NCBI GenBank assembly: GCA_026988015.1
Contig: JALSMA010000077.1
Span: 20,333 to 84,332, forward strand
Direction of reading: 5' to 3'
DNA length: 64,000 bases
From: Desulfobulbaceae bacterium
Lineage (GTDB): Bacteria > Desulfobacterota > Desulfobulbia > Desulfobulbales > Desulfocapsaceae
A program made the translations under genes and the position numbers. This document shows, piece by piece, positions 1 through 10,037 of the stretch; the first letter of the stretch is position 1; each line of letters opens with the position of its first letter. Under the pieces are notes generated by a model. That model ran no database searches and was not told the DNA's origin. It saw only the letters and a list, made by a program, of their open reading frames with translations.

Positions 1-769
1 CGGTACAGAAACCCACGATGGACATCAGCGCTATGCGCCTTCCACGCCAACCAAGAGTAAAGCGCTGGTGGATCTGGGCGGCATAAAGAAGCCAGGTTAT
101 CAGCGACCAGGTTTCTTTAGGGTCCCATGACCAGTAAGTCCCCCAGGCCTGTCTACCCCAGAGAGTTCCCGTTATAATCCCTAAAGTAAGAAAGACAAAC
201 CCCACTGTAAGGCAATGATTATTCAGCTGATCAAGGGACTCGAGGGAAGGAAGACGACTATAAAAAAATCCAAAGTTTTTTGTTTTAAGCTCCCGCTCCT
301 GCAGCAGGTACATAATCCCGCCGCAAAACGCCAGGGCCAGAAAACCATAGGCAATCACAGAGATACCAGCATGAACGGGGAGCCAGAGCGATTGCAGAAT
401 TGGCGACAGAACCTGGAGATCTCTGGATACAGATGCCGCGATACACAGCATGATAACAACCAGCACCGAAACAAAGGTTCCAAAATTCTTCACCGAGTAA
501 CGCCAGTGAAAAGAGAGATAGGCCCAGGTTACAGACCATGCAAAAAACACCACGGCTTCATGCTGAGATGTTATGGGTGTATATCCGGACAGGAAATAAC
601 GGGACAGGATATAAAGGCTTTGCAGAATTCCAGAACCAAGAAATATCATCCTGGCAATTTTTCGCAGCCCTTCCCGCTGACTGAAAAAAAATACGATATA
701 CACAGCACAGGCCACAAAACTTACGACCATCACACTGTTAAACAATATATAGTTGATTTCACCCAACAT
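1..769 (-). CDS. ccsA: Cytochrome c biogenesis protein CcsA/CcsB family, 3' end cut by window edge
   Basis: Absent from the ORF track because it runs off the left edge. My minus-strand translation from ATG at 769 reads MLGEINYILFNSVMVVSFVACAVYIVFFFSQREG...WGRQAWGTYWSWDPKETWSLITWLLYAAQIHQRF, containing the WGxYWSWDPKET heme-handling (WWD) motif. Confidence 0.9.
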   Translation of the reverse strand, partial: MLGEINYILFNSVMVVSFVACAVYIVFFFSQREGLRKIARMIFLGSGILQSLYILSRYFLSGYTPITSQHEAVVFFAWSVTWAYLSFHWRYSVKNFGTFVSVLVVIMLCIAASVSRDLQVLSPILQSLWLPVHAGISVIAYGFLALAFCGGIMYLLQERELKTKNFGFFYSRLPSLESLDQLNNHCLTVGFVFLTLGIITGTLWGRQAWGTYWSWDPKETWSLITWLLYAAQIHQRFTLGWRGRRIALMSIVGFCT

Positions 770-805
770 AGTTAAATCTCCCACAGAATTGAAATATCAG
801 GCAAG

Positions 806-1486
806 TCATTGCTCATTTTGATCCTGTATTCTTCCAACCACCCCGGATACATTAATCCCGGCGGGCAAAATGGCCTGCAGCAGCTCCTCAAGTCTTTCCC
901 ACTGACACTCCTTTATACAGTCCAGGATATCCCTCCCAAGTAATTTCTCAAATATTTTTTTATGCTCGGCAGAATCGTCACTGGAAAAGACAATTTCCTT
1001 CCGGATATCTGCCATCATTGCAACAAATCGTGCATACTCGGGCCCATATGAATTTTCAAGATCCCGTCTTATTCTGGCAGCCAGAGCAGGACTTCCACCT
1101 CCAGTCGCCACAGTAATAAGTAGTTGCCCCTGACGAAAAGAGGCTGGGACCTGGAAAGTACAGGCTTCGGGCATATCGACCACATTCACCGGAATGTCAG
1201 CCGCTGCCGCCTCTGCAACAATCTGTTTTTGAACCTGCGGGAGATCTGTTGCAGCAAATACCAGTTTTGCATCCTGAAGATCACCTTCCTGGTACTCCCG
1301 GTTTCGCCACTCAACCAAGCCATCTTCTGCAAGTGTTGCAATATAATCACACACCTTAGGACTGATAACCCGGATCTCTGCGCCGCAGGGAAGAAGTGAA
1401 CTTACCTTACGGCCAGCCACAGTGCCACCACCAATGACCAGGCAAAGAACACCAGCTATATTAAGATTAACAGGATAGAGCAACAT
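806..1486 (-). CDS. Precorrin-2 dehydrogenase/sirohydrochlorin ferrochelatase-like (Met8/CysG N-terminal domain)
   Basis: N-terminus MLLYPVNLNIAGVLCLVIGGGTVAGRKVSSLL with NAD-binding GGGxVAxRK; next to ccsA-like gene. Confidence 0.88.
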   Translation of the reverse strand: MLLYPVNLNIAGVLCLVIGGGTVAGRKVSSLLPCGAEIRVISPKVCDYIATLAEDGLVEWRNREYQEGDLQDAKLVFAATDLPQVQKQIVAEAAAADIPVNVVDMPEACTFQVPASFRQGQLLITVATGGGSPALAARIRRDLENSYGPEYARFVAMMADIRKEIVFSSDDSAEHKKIFEKLLGRDILDCIKECQWERLEELLQAILPAGINVSGVVGRIQDQNEQ

Positions 1487-1495
1487 ACCCCCCAG

Positions 1496-2188
1496 TTAAG
1501 ATTTGACCCTGAGACGGTTAATAATAACTGTTATGTCCTGGCCATCCTTGTGCATGGTCTGTTTACTACCGGCAATGTCATATTCTTTTTTGGCCTCTTC
1601 CATGAAAAGCGGCAGGCATTTTCGTCGCGCATCATGGGCAAGATAGATCGTACCACCTGGCTTGAGATACTTTTTAAACACCTTAAGGAGTGGCTCAAAA
1701 AACTCTTCCCGAAACAGAACTTCAGCCGCTGTGATCACATCGAAAGGTTCCATTTCAGGCGGATTAAGCCAGTCAAGATGAGCACAGCGCACATTGCAGA
1801 GCCCAGAGGCAGCGACACTGACCTTCTGGAAGTCCATGATAATATCCTCAAAATCTGTAAGAGTGACATCAAAGCCGCAAGCCGCCGCTGTAATCCCGGG
1901 AGCCCCGAGCCCTGCCCCTATCTCCAGCAAACTCTGCCCCTTAGCATCGGGTAATGATGTCAGGGCATAAGAAAGAACCATGGCTGCCTCCCAGAGTTTT
2001 ACCCAGAATGGAAACTCACTCACATCGGCAAAGGGATCCTTACCATCAAGAAACTCCTCAATATCTGCAACTTTCAAGAGACGAATTGTAGTATCTTTGA
2101 CCTTTAACTTATCAAAATTTAACTTATATCTGGCACGCAGACGATTGTATATTTCACGTTCCACTTCAGGTAATGTTCTGATATCCAT
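1496..2188 (-). CDS. Class I SAM-dependent methyltransferase (METTL21/Nnt1-like)
   Basis: LLEIGAGLGAPGITAAACGFDVTLTDFEDI SAM-binding motif. The listed ORF (to 2566) is over-extended into uppP; the ATG at 2188 (MDIRTLPEVEREIYNRLR) is the likely start. Confidence 0.75.
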   Translation of the reverse strand: MDIRTLPEVEREIYNRLRARYKLNFDKLKVKDTTIRLLKVADIEEFLDGKDPFADVSEFPFWVKLWEAAMVLSYALTSLPDAKGQSLLEIGAGLGAPGITAAACGFDVTLTDFEDIIMDFQKVSVAASGLCNVRCAHLDWLNPPEMEPFDVITAAEVLFREEFFEPLLKVFKKYLKPGGTIYLAHDARRKCLPLFMEEAKKEYDIAGSKQTMHKDGQDITVIINRLRVKS

Positions 2189-2214
2189 AATTATAATAAA
2201 AATTCTGTTAAATA

Positions 2215-3024
2215 TTAAGCAAGGATCAGGGTGTAAAACAGGCCGCCACTGGCAAGCACCAGACAATAATAGCCAAAGTACTGCAGCCTGTTCCTGCGGA
2301 TGACACCGAGAAGTAACATGATCGCCAGATAGCCGCAAACCGCTGATGTTGCAGTTCCTGCTAATATCATCACCATGCTGTCTGCAGTTGGTGGATTTGC
2401 AACAAGCTCCCTGGATTGCAACACCACGGCACCAATAATTGCGGGAATAGACATAATAAATGAAAACCTGGCCACTGTTTCCCGATTGAGTCCTAAAAAC
2501 ATTCCAATGAAAATAGTCGAACCTGAGCGCGACAAACCTGGAAAGATAGCCATGGCTTGAGCACAACCGATGGCAAGTGCTCTAGGGCAGTTCAATTTTA
2601 CGCTGGTCTCTTTAAGGTAAGGGGTCAGCGTCATGATAATCCCGGTAACAAAAAGCATGCTGTACACCAGAAGGATGCTACCAAAAAGCTGCTCAATATT
2701 GTTCTTTAAAAACAGCCCGATAACCACCGCCGGCAAGGTAGCCACAACCACATAGATATCCCACTGATAATAACGTTTCACCTCATCATCTGCCTTTCCC
2801 CGCAACACAGCAAACGGCGCTTTCACCATCGCCGTCAGCTCTTTGCGAAAAACAATACAGATTGAAACTAGGGTACCCAGATGAACAAAAACATCAAAGG
2901 CCAATCCCTGCTCCTGGAAATTCAGCAGTTTCGAAGCAAGCACCAGGTGTCCCGAACTTGAAATGGGCAGAAATTCCGTTAACCCCTGGAGAGCTCCCAA
3001 CAATATTGCCTTAAGAATTTCCAA
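2215..3024 (-). CDS. uppP: Undecaprenyl-diphosphatase UppP/BacA
   Basis: MEILKAILLGALQGLTEFLPISSSGHLVL and later FPGLSRSGSTI signature; hydrophobic. Confidence 0.96.
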   Translation of the reverse strand: MEILKAILLGALQGLTEFLPISSSGHLVLASKLLNFQEQGLAFDVFVHLGTLVSICIVFRKELTAMVKAPFAVLRGKADDEVKRYYQWDIYVVVATLPAVVIGLFLKNNIEQLFGSILLVYSMLFVTGIIMTLTPYLKETSVKLNCPRALAIGCAQAMAIFPGLSRSGSTIFIGMFLGLNRETVARFSFIMSIPAIIGAVVLQSRELVANPPTADSMVMILAGTATSAVCGYLAIMLLLGVIRRNRLQYFGYYCLVLASGGLFYTLILA

Positions 3025-3210
3025 ACTTTCACCTCTGGGTCAGAAACAGTACGAGATCGATTCTATCAAACAAATAGACCCCAATATACCACACAAATAA
3101 CTACCGATATTCATTTCCGCAGTACCCCGATGAATCATCACGAAAACGGCACCATCGAACGCTGACGAATTCAGAAAAATCAAAGCAGTTGCAAAAAACT
3201 AAAAAAAAAA

Positions 3211-3241
3211 GGGCCGGTTGATAGTTGATATCAACCGGCCC
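3211..3241 (-). terminator. Rho-independent terminator of the 3275-3481 gene
   Basis: gggccggttgat...atcaaccggccc perfect inverted repeat; an A-run on + at 3201-3210 gives a U-run on the minus transcript. Confidence 0.9.
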
Positions 3242-3274
3242 TTGCAAGCTAACTAAAAAACAGGATTATGTCAA

Positions 3275-3481
3275 TTAGCAACCCTCGATGGCTCCACCAC
3301 CACTCGATTTAACTCTAACTTTCACGGCATCACCAGCTTTGAGGCTACCTGTCTTTTTGCAGGTCATAGTGACTTTGTTACCGTCAACAGAATCGACGGT
3401 GCATTTCAAGGTGGCAGCAACAGCTACAGAACTTACAGCAAAAGTAAGGGCCAATACTACAGATACAATACCTTTTTTCAT
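3275..3481 (-). CDS. Small exported protein (signal peptide, ~45-aa mature domain)
   Basis: MKKGIVSVVLALTFAVSSVAVAATLKCTVDSVDGNKVTMTCKKTGSLKAGDAVKVRVKSSGGGAIEGC; followed by a strong terminator. The ORF track start (3586) is over-extended. Confidence 0.75.
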   Translation of the reverse strand: MKKGIVSVVLALTFAVSSVAVAATLKCTVDSVDGNKVTMTCKKTGSLKAGDAVKVRVKSSGGGAIEGC

Positions 3482-3768
3482 GTGTCTTCTCCTCAATAAC
3501 AGGTTTGTTTTGCTCCGGAACAATTCCAGAATTAAAGTACTACAAATTTGATGAATCAGTATAAAATCCAACCTTACAGTTGTCAACCTTATTCACTCAA
3601 AAATGAATGTAACTATTCAGCGCACCTGATATTCGTCCATTCTGCCTCTCTCGAACAGCATTAGTACGCTTCGAGGAACAGAAAGAACGAATATAAGAAA
3701 CTCTGAACAGTCACGACCCGTGTTTTCTTCTGTTTCCTGTTATTACACTGAATGGTTACAAATGAATA

Positions 3769-4272
3769 CTAATTCATTATTTTTTTTATATCATTTTCCA
3801 GTACAACATGAGGTACATAGCCAGGATATTTCTTGACCACGGTCCCCTTACTGTTAATAAGAAAGGAGGTCGGAATACCCACTACACCACCAAAATCTCT
3901 GGCAGTTGATCCACCGGCCATAAGCACAGGATAATTAATAGAACGCTTTTCAACAAGTTTCCTTACAATTCTGGGCCCACTTTCATCCACGGAAAGTGCA
4001 ACCACTGAGAAACCTTTTCCCTCATAATCCGTCTGCAGCTTAATCAGAGCTGGGACCTCCTGCATACAGGGGGGACACCAGGTAGCAAAAAAGGTAACCA
4101 GCAGGGTCTTACCGAAGAACTGTTTACTGTCCACATCCTCACCGGTGACCACGTCCGGTAACACAAAAGAAGGCATCTTGGATGCGGCAATCACAGGGTG
4201 CACAGACATCGCGACAAGAAGGAACACAGCAAAAAACAGGCAAACAGGGCGAGTATATTTAATTTGTTTCAT
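3769..4272 (-). CDS. TlpA/ResA-family thiol-disulfide oxidoreductase
   Basis: Signal sequence plus FFATWCPPCMQEVPAL (CPPC) and GIPTSFLINSKGTVV. Confidence 0.9.
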   Translation of the reverse strand: MKQIKYTRPVCLFFAVFLLVAMSVHPVIAASKMPSFVLPDVVTGEDVDSKQFFGKTLLVTFFATWCPPCMQEVPALIKLQTDYEGKGFSVVALSVDESGPRIVRKLVEKRSINYPVLMAGGSTARDFGGVVGIPTSFLINSKGTVVKKYPGYVPHVVLENDIKKIMN

Positions 4273-4607
4273 ATAAATTGAATCCTCTGAGTTTTTTTTG
4301 TGTCGAAGTAAGTTATTATGACACGTAGTATACATCAAAATATGCAATAGTTAAAGAAAGTCAACCTGGACGCATCCCATTAAACAAGTATTTCCATGAG
4401 ATATTCCCCCCAAACATTGCCCCATCAACCCGATATATTAGCAAATCCCCCCTATTTCCTAAAACATTGACTTTTTTCTCCGTAAATGCTGGCCGGATGA
4501 CCTTTTTATGGTAAAGTAACAACAGATGAATACCGTACAGTAGTAAAACTAATATCGGCACTCTCAATAATGCCACTCATATTATTCCATGTAACCACGA
4601 TCTGACT

Positions 4608-5621
4608 ATGAACAAACTGTCCCGTTCCAGTATCCCCGCCATCACCACAATTCTCATTCTCCTGAGCCTCACAATATCTTCCGCTATCGCCACCCAACTG
4701 GTTGATCGGGTGGTGGCAGTCGTCAATGATGAAGTCATAACTATGTCTGAAGTCAATCAGGAAGGAGCTAAATATTTTAAAACAATTACTGAGAAAGCCC
4801 CCCCCGCACAGGTAGAAGATGCCCTCATCAGAGCCAGAGACGAGGTCCTCAATACCATTATAGATAAGAAATTAATCGCTCAGGAGGCTGAGAAACAGGG
4901 TGTTTCTGTTTCTGAAGCAGAAATCCAGGCAGCTGCAGAGCAGATGCTAATCAACAACAAAATGACCCGTGAAATGCTGGAATCACAACTGGCCCAGATG
5001 GGGATGGATTATAATGGTTACCTCAACACCCTGCGCAATCAGATTCTACAGACAAAACTGGTTAACTACGAGATACGCTCCCGGATCATTATCACAGATG
5101 ACATGATACTCGACTATTATGACACCAACTACATAAAGCATGTCAGTGACGGTGGCTACTATCTTATGCAGATGGGTTTTATCTGGGAAAAATCAAGAAA
5201 CAACAGTTCGGATGCCGCCAAATATGCCGATAAGATGGATGCAAAAAAACGTGCTGAGCGTGTCCATGCGCTGGTCAAGAATGGCCAGGACTTCCGTACC
5301 CTGGCCCAGAAGTTTTCAGATCTTCCCTCTGCATCTGACGGTGGGGATCTGGGGGTGTTTCAAAAAGAGGACATGGCCCCCTATATGCAGCAGGCGGTTT
5401 TAGACCTGTCCCCTGGAGAGATCAGTGACGTGATCGAAACTCCTGCCGGATATCAGTTCTTCAAACTGCTCTCCAGCCAGGATGGGCAGATTGTTGTACA
5501 GGCCTCATTTGATGCTGTCAAAGAAGACATCAGAAACAAACTCTATGACGAAAGACTGAAAGAACAGTTCGATGAATGGGTCAAAAATATCAAAAAACGG
5601 GCCTATATCAAAAAGTTGTAA
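4608..5621 (+). CDS. surA: Peptidylprolyl isomerase SurA-like periplasmic chaperone
   Basis: Signal peptide, VDRVVAVVNDEVITMSEV, and parvulin region SDGGDLGVFQKEDMAPYMQQAVLDLSPGEISDVIETPAGYQFFKL. Confidence 0.9.
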   Translation: MNKLSRSSIPAITTILILLSLTISSAIATQLVDRVVAVVNDEVITMSEVNQEGAKYFKTITEKAPPAQVEDALIRARDEVLNTIIDKKLIAQEAEKQGVSVSEAEIQAAAEQMLINNKMTREMLESQLAQMGMDYNGYLNTLRNQILQTKLVNYEIRSRIIITDDMILDYYDTNYIKHVSDGGYYLMQMGFIWEKSRNNSSDAAKYADKMDAKKRAERVHALVKNGQDFRTLAQKFSDLPSASDGGDLGVFQKEDMAPYMQQAVLDLSPGEISDVIETPAGYQFFKLLSSQDGQIVVQASFDAVKEDIRNKLYDERLKEQFDEWVKNIKKRAYIKKL

Positions 5622-5724
5622 GTTTTCATTCCCCAAACTACAATACCAGACCAGCCCCCACGAAATTGCAGCACCTGACACAAAGAATTTTTAATATTAT
5701 TTCTCATTTAGAGAGGCGACTACA

Positions 5725-6660
5725 ATGTCTCATGAAGACACCCAGGAAGAAAGACGATCTCTCGGTACCTTCCTCCGGGAGCATCGCGAACAAAAAGGTT
5801 CCTCATTGGCCGAGGCAAGCGAGGCAACTAGAATTTCTCTGCCCATCCTGCGGGCCATGGAAGAAGATGTCCATGACCTCCTGCCAGCAGAAGCATTCAG
5901 CCGTGGATTTTACTCTCTTTATGCGAGCTTTCTTGAACTTGACCCAAAAGAGGTCCTCGAGCGTCATGAAGCAGAAAAAGGACCCGACCAAAGATCTCTT
6001 AAGAGACCGGCAAAGCCACCTGTCAAAAAGAGTAAGAGCTTCACCAATTATGCTGAGCCTTCTTCCATATCACCAGCCACCAGCATGGGTATTTTTACCA
6101 TCACTTGTATAATCCTGGTCGCAGGGCTCTGCTGGTACTTCAACTGGAACCCGATTAGCTACCTCAACAACAGCAAGCTCCTGAATCCTATCACATCCAC
6201 CCAGGAATACAGTCAAGATCCAGCACCACCGAGAACAGAAGAAGACACCACAAAACTCGTCCAAACCTCATATCCTGCTGCGCAACAGCTCACTACTGAC
6301 GCAACTTCCGAATCAGCAGGCACAAACGAAGGTACCCTCGTCTCCGCAAATGAAGAGAAAATAACTTCAGAGAAACAATCCACTGAGACAGAAAATACTC
6401 CCCATGCTGCGGCCCCATATCAGCTTGAGATCTACTTCAATAATAGTGGAACCCTGAAGGTGGCTTTGGACAACGGTTTTGTGCTCGACAAGCACTACAA
6501 CGAGGGCGAAACACTGCAGTGGGAAGTAGAAAAAAAGATTATTCTCGATATGCCGGAGAGCATCAGCGGAACTCTACGGCTTAACGGCATAGACATCCCC
6601 CTCCCCGAGGCCGAAAATGGACGTAGAATGCTTTCACTCCCCGAAGACCTTCTCGACTAA
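5725..6660 (+). CDS. RodZ-like helix-turn-helix membrane protein
   Basis: N-terminal HTH (LGTFLREHREQKGSSLAEASEATRISLPILRAMEE), central TM, C-terminal DUF4115-like beta domain. Confidence 0.8.
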   Translation: MSHEDTQEERRSLGTFLREHREQKGSSLAEASEATRISLPILRAMEEDVHDLLPAEAFSRGFYSLYASFLELDPKEVLERHEAEKGPDQRSLKRPAKPPVKKSKSFTNYAEPSSISPATSMGIFTITCIILVAGLCWYFNWNPISYLNNSKLLNPITSTQEYSQDPAPPRTEEDTTKLVQTSYPAAQQLTTDATSESAGTNEGTLVSANEEKITSEKQSTETENTPHAAAPYQLEIYFNNSGTLKVALDNGFVLDKHYNEGETLQWEVEKKIILDMPESISGTLRLNGIDIPLPEAENGRRMLSLPEDLLD

Positions 6661-6694
6661 CTGTCTGCAATCACGCTAAAGTCAGCAGGAAACA

Positions 6695-7450
6695 GTGAGT
6701 CCCAAGCAACAGATCGAGTCAGCGGCCATTGTACTCGACTGCCGCGATCACGGAGAATCTGACATTATTGTAACCTTTTTCTGTGAAAACCTCGGACGCC
6801 TCACTGGTATTGCCAAAGGTGCCAAAAGAAGCAAAAAACGTTTTGTCAACAAGCTGGAGATATTCAGCTCTCTACGCATTAGTCACACTCTTCCGGAAAA
6901 CAACCGTCTAGTCTTTATTGCTGAAGCGGAACTCTTAGATGGCTTTCTCAATCTGCGAGAAAAGATTTCATGTTACACAACTGCAAGTGTTATCAGAGAA
7001 CTCACCCTGCAGGCAACAAAGGAAGTTGAGGGGGATGAGGATCTCTACCCTTTGCTGATCTGGGCCCTCACCAGTCTCAACACCGATCGCTCGCCCCACC
7101 TAGTCCTGATCTTTTTTCTCATTCGATTTTTCAGTATAATTGGCTATGCCCCTCAGCTGAACTGCTGCCTGGGATGCGGCAAGGAAATTCTGCCCGCTGA
7201 AGATTACAGTTTTCTGGTGGCAGCTGCCGGGATCTATTGCAGCAAGTGCTGCGAAGGCAACCCTGCAGAAAGGATAAACCTTTCCCAAGGCACTTTGCAT
7301 TCTCTATCAAGAGCCCTTACTCAACCACTGGCACGACTGAATCGCCTGCAACTCTCTGGGAACAGCCGACAGGAAGCGCTGAGTTTCCTCCATTCTTATG
7401 GCCGCAGACTCTTCCAGCGTGAGATTGTATCCTGGACCTTTCTCCAATAG
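6695..7450 (+). CDS. recO: DNA repair protein RecO (GTG start)
   Basis: AIVLDCRDHGESDIIVTFFCENLGRLTGIAKGAKRSKKRF and CCLGCGKE...GIYCSKC zinc motif. Confidence 0.92.
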   Translation: MSPKQQIESAAIVLDCRDHGESDIIVTFFCENLGRLTGIAKGAKRSKKRFVNKLEIFSSLRISHTLPENNRLVFIAEAELLDGFLNLREKISCYTTASVIRELTLQATKEVEGDEDLYPLLIWALTSLNTDRSPHLVLIFFLIRFFSIIGYAPQLNCCLGCGKEILPAEDYSFLVAAAGIYCSKCCEGNPAERINLSQGTLHSLSRALTQPLARLNRLQLSGNSRQEALSFLHSYGRRLFQREIVSWTFLQ

Positions 7451-7491
7451 TCGACAAAAAGGGTTATTTTTCAGGCACCAGAACCGGTACT

Positions 7492-8418
7492 TCACGGACA
7501 ATAACGAACTTCGCCACTGTGCTCCACACTTTCCGTTCCGTCAGCGTGGAGCAGAACAAGCCCGCAGTCATTGCTTATCCCAGAAACCACTGCTTCGTAC
7601 TGGGGGCTTTCCATAACATCATACCCAAAAATGACCCGCTGTCCCGGAGTATCTGAAAGCTCCTTCCATCTCTTCAGAACAGGGTGCTCGTCAGTGTACT
7701 CCCTGAGACCACCACGCGCCAGCCACTGCTCTTCTTCATGAAACAGTAGTCCTGTGTAATATCGAAGCTTGGCAAAAAAAGACAGGGCAAAAGATGCCAA
7801 ATCCACCTCGGCACCCAACACCTGTGCCAGTGAAATTGCACTGCCTTTCAATTCCGGTGGAAAACAATCATTATTAAGATTCACCCCAAAGCCAAGAAGG
7901 TGATACTGCTCCCGATGCACAGGGCTACAGACCCCCTCGACAAGAAAACCGGCCAGTTTTTTTCCCTGCACCAGGACATCGTTCACCCAGCGAATGCTTG
8001 CATCAGAAGCACCTACCTGGCGCAACGCCTCGCAGCAGGCAATACCGGGTATCAATGGAAGAAAGTTTCTAAATTGGGGAAGAAGTGTATCGGCAAAAAT
8101 AAGACATCCCCACAAGCCACCGGGCGGTGCATGCCAGGACCTGCTGAAACGACCCTTGGAAAGAGTCAGTGTGGATGCCAGAATCAGAGTACCATTGGCA
8201 ACAGATCTCCGGGATTCTTCTCTCAGCCTGATATGTTCGCGCGCATGGTCCATGGCACGATCAAGGGACGGGTAGACTCGGATAACCGACCCCAGACTGG
8301 CGCCATATCGAAACAGCTTTTCATTATCCCCAAGGCCTTCATTTTTCAGGCGGGGACGTTCAACAGTTATGACATAATCATCAAGGACAGATGGACTGAG
8401 AAGCGTTAGATTGTCCAT
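7492..8418 (-). CDS. birA: Biotin--[acetyl-CoA-carboxylase] ligase (BirA catalytic domain)
   Basis: TLSKGRFSRSWHAPPGGLWGCLIF, SIRWVNDVLVQGKKLAGFLVEG. Confidence 0.88.
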   Translation of the reverse strand: MDNLTLLSPSVLDDYVITVERPRLKNEGLGDNEKLFRYGASLGSVIRVYPSLDRAMDHAREHIRLREESRRSVANGTLILASTLTLSKGRFSRSWHAPPGGLWGCLIFADTLLPQFRNFLPLIPGIACCEALRQVGASDASIRWVNDVLVQGKKLAGFLVEGVCSPVHREQYHLLGFGVNLNNDCFPPELKGSAISLAQVLGAEVDLASFALSFFAKLRYYTGLLFHEEEQWLARGGLREYTDEHPVLKRWKELSDTPGQRVIFGYDVMESPQYEAVVSGISNDCGLVLLHADGTESVEHSGEVRYCP

Positions 8419-8508
8419 AAGAATATTTAGAACCGTTACTGAAGCAGAAAGGAGATATCACCCGCAGGTTCCATGCACCGGGGACAAAATACCAAGGCTT
8501 CCCTGATA

Positions 8509-9165
8509 CTATTCCTTCTGGTCCCAGTCCGCCTTCACCCTGGTGATGATTTTTTTGATGAGTGGCAGTTTCTCTGTGGGGCAGATCCCGATGAGCGGAG
8601 CACCCTGGTCAACCGAAACCCCGGGTTTAAAATAAACGGAATGAATAACTCCTTTTTCTCCACTATAGTAAACTGGCGTATCACGCTTCATCAGGGACAT
8701 AATAATAATCTCATCACCCGGTTTAACAGAAACTTCGCGGGCACCTTTTTTTTCTATGCGGGACTGCACATCAAGCGAGAAAAAGTATTTAGCCCGCTCC
8801 GGTGCCGGAAAGATGTAAAGGACCTCCTTGAGAATGGATTCGATAATCTCTTTTTTCTTCAACGGGTGCCTGATGGTCAGCAGTTTTGCACCAGCCTCCA
8901 CAAAGCAACCTTCAAGTTCGCTACGTATGGAGGAAACAACACCATTGGTCAAAGCTGTGACCTTTTTGGGATTGTTCTCTCTGGTTATCTCAAAAAGAGC
9001 TGTACCGGGAACATGCTTCCATTCTCCGCTGACCGCATCAACACTACTCCCCTCTTCCACCAGAAACCTTATGACACCGGTATGGCTGGCGTAGATATCC
9101 ACGTACTCATACGGATCAGAATGGTACTTCCCTAAAATTTCATCAAAATCTATTTCGTCAGACAT
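8509..9165 (-). CDS. Biotin/lipoyl-attachment-like protein with two barrel-sandwich-like segments
   Basis: ASHTGVIRFLVEEGSSV... and IIIMSLMKRDTPVYYSGEKGVIHSVYFKPGVSVDQGAPLIGI resembling biotinyl domains; just upstream of birA. Confidence 0.65.
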   Translation of the reverse strand: MSDEIDFDEILGKYHSDPYEYVDIYASHTGVIRFLVEEGSSVDAVSGEWKHVPGTALFEITRENNPKKVTALTNGVVSSIRSELEGCFVEAGAKLLTIRHPLKKKEIIESILKEVLYIFPAPERAKYFFSLDVQSRIEKKGAREVSVKPGDEIIIMSLMKRDTPVYYSGEKGVIHSVYFKPGVSVDQGAPLIGICPTEKLPLIKKIITRVKADWDQKE

Positions 9166-9228
9166 TGTTTATATTCTTTTTTCTATCAGTGCTGGTCAGT
9201 GTCCGTCCGCTAATGAGCGGGCCACTAG

Positions 9229-9753
9229 TTAATGGGATGTTTCACCCACGGTCGCCCCATGTCCATCGGTATTGTCTCCGTGAACTACTGTTGCGTGGGC
9301 TTTAACTTCTGGTGCCTTGGCAAGCCGCATATCTACAATTCCACACTCAGAGCGAATAACACTGGAGCTGATAAACATTTTTTTGTAAAAAGTGAAGTTC
9401 TCTTTTGAGTGAGATTTCACTGTATTATAAACCACCCATTTGTCCCGCCCCTTTTCAACACCTGCAGCATCAAAGAGTTTACAAAGGATAGCGATATTCT
9501 TCACATCACTGCCGCCACTGTTTTCAATAACAAAGGCAGCATCAACCATATGCCCATTTTCTGGAACCTTCACTGAAGAATCCACAAGGGTCACAATATC
9601 CTGCAAAGCAGCAGCAGAGTCAGAAACTGTAACCTCAGGCAACAACAGACCCGTCACTCCAGTAGCTGAAGCATTCAACCTGGTCACCGCAAAAGCCACA
9701 AGAATCAGAATAACTGCGCTGAGAGCAATATTTGCTAGAAACTTCCCATTCAT
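9229..9753 (-). CDS. Hypothetical membrane-anchored/exported protein
   Basis: N-terminal hydrophobic helix then polar region; ORF integrity and direction consistent with neighbours. Confidence 0.6.
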   Translation of the reverse strand: MNGKFLANIALSAVILILVAFAVTRLNASATGVTGLLLPEVTVSDSAAALQDIVTLVDSSVKVPENGHMVDAAFVIENSGGSDVKNIAILCKLFDAAGVEKGRDKWVVYNTVKSHSKENFTFYKKMFISSSVIRSECGIVDMRLAKAPEVKAHATVVHGDNTDGHGATVGETSH

Positions 9754-10037
9754 ACCAACTCCTCCTCTCTTCCTTAAGAGCTACCATTATGTGACAATGC
9801 AAATTTGAAACATATATTTTATACTGGGATAATCCAGTGTTGGCAAGCCTATTCGTGTTCGGCCACCTCCAGGCATGCAACTAACTGTAAGCATATGAAA
9901 CGTTACACTCACATGCGCATGTCACAACTGACAGACTGCTTTTACAATTTAACGCTTTAAAGGCCAAAAAGACAATGGTATAAGAGACAAATATATTTCC
10001 CCAACCAAAGTAACCGGCAAACCTCAACTGGAATACT

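Noticed and set aside
1124-1399. ORFs antisense to clear genes (for example 1124-1399, 1550-1954, 7900-8409, 8473-9135, 12847-13191)
   Set aside because: They lie opposite well-supported genes, and their translations lack recognisable motifs.
2189-2566. 5' extension of the methyltransferase ORF
   Set aside because: It is an out-of-frame read through uppP; the ATG at 2188 gives a normal methyltransferase start.
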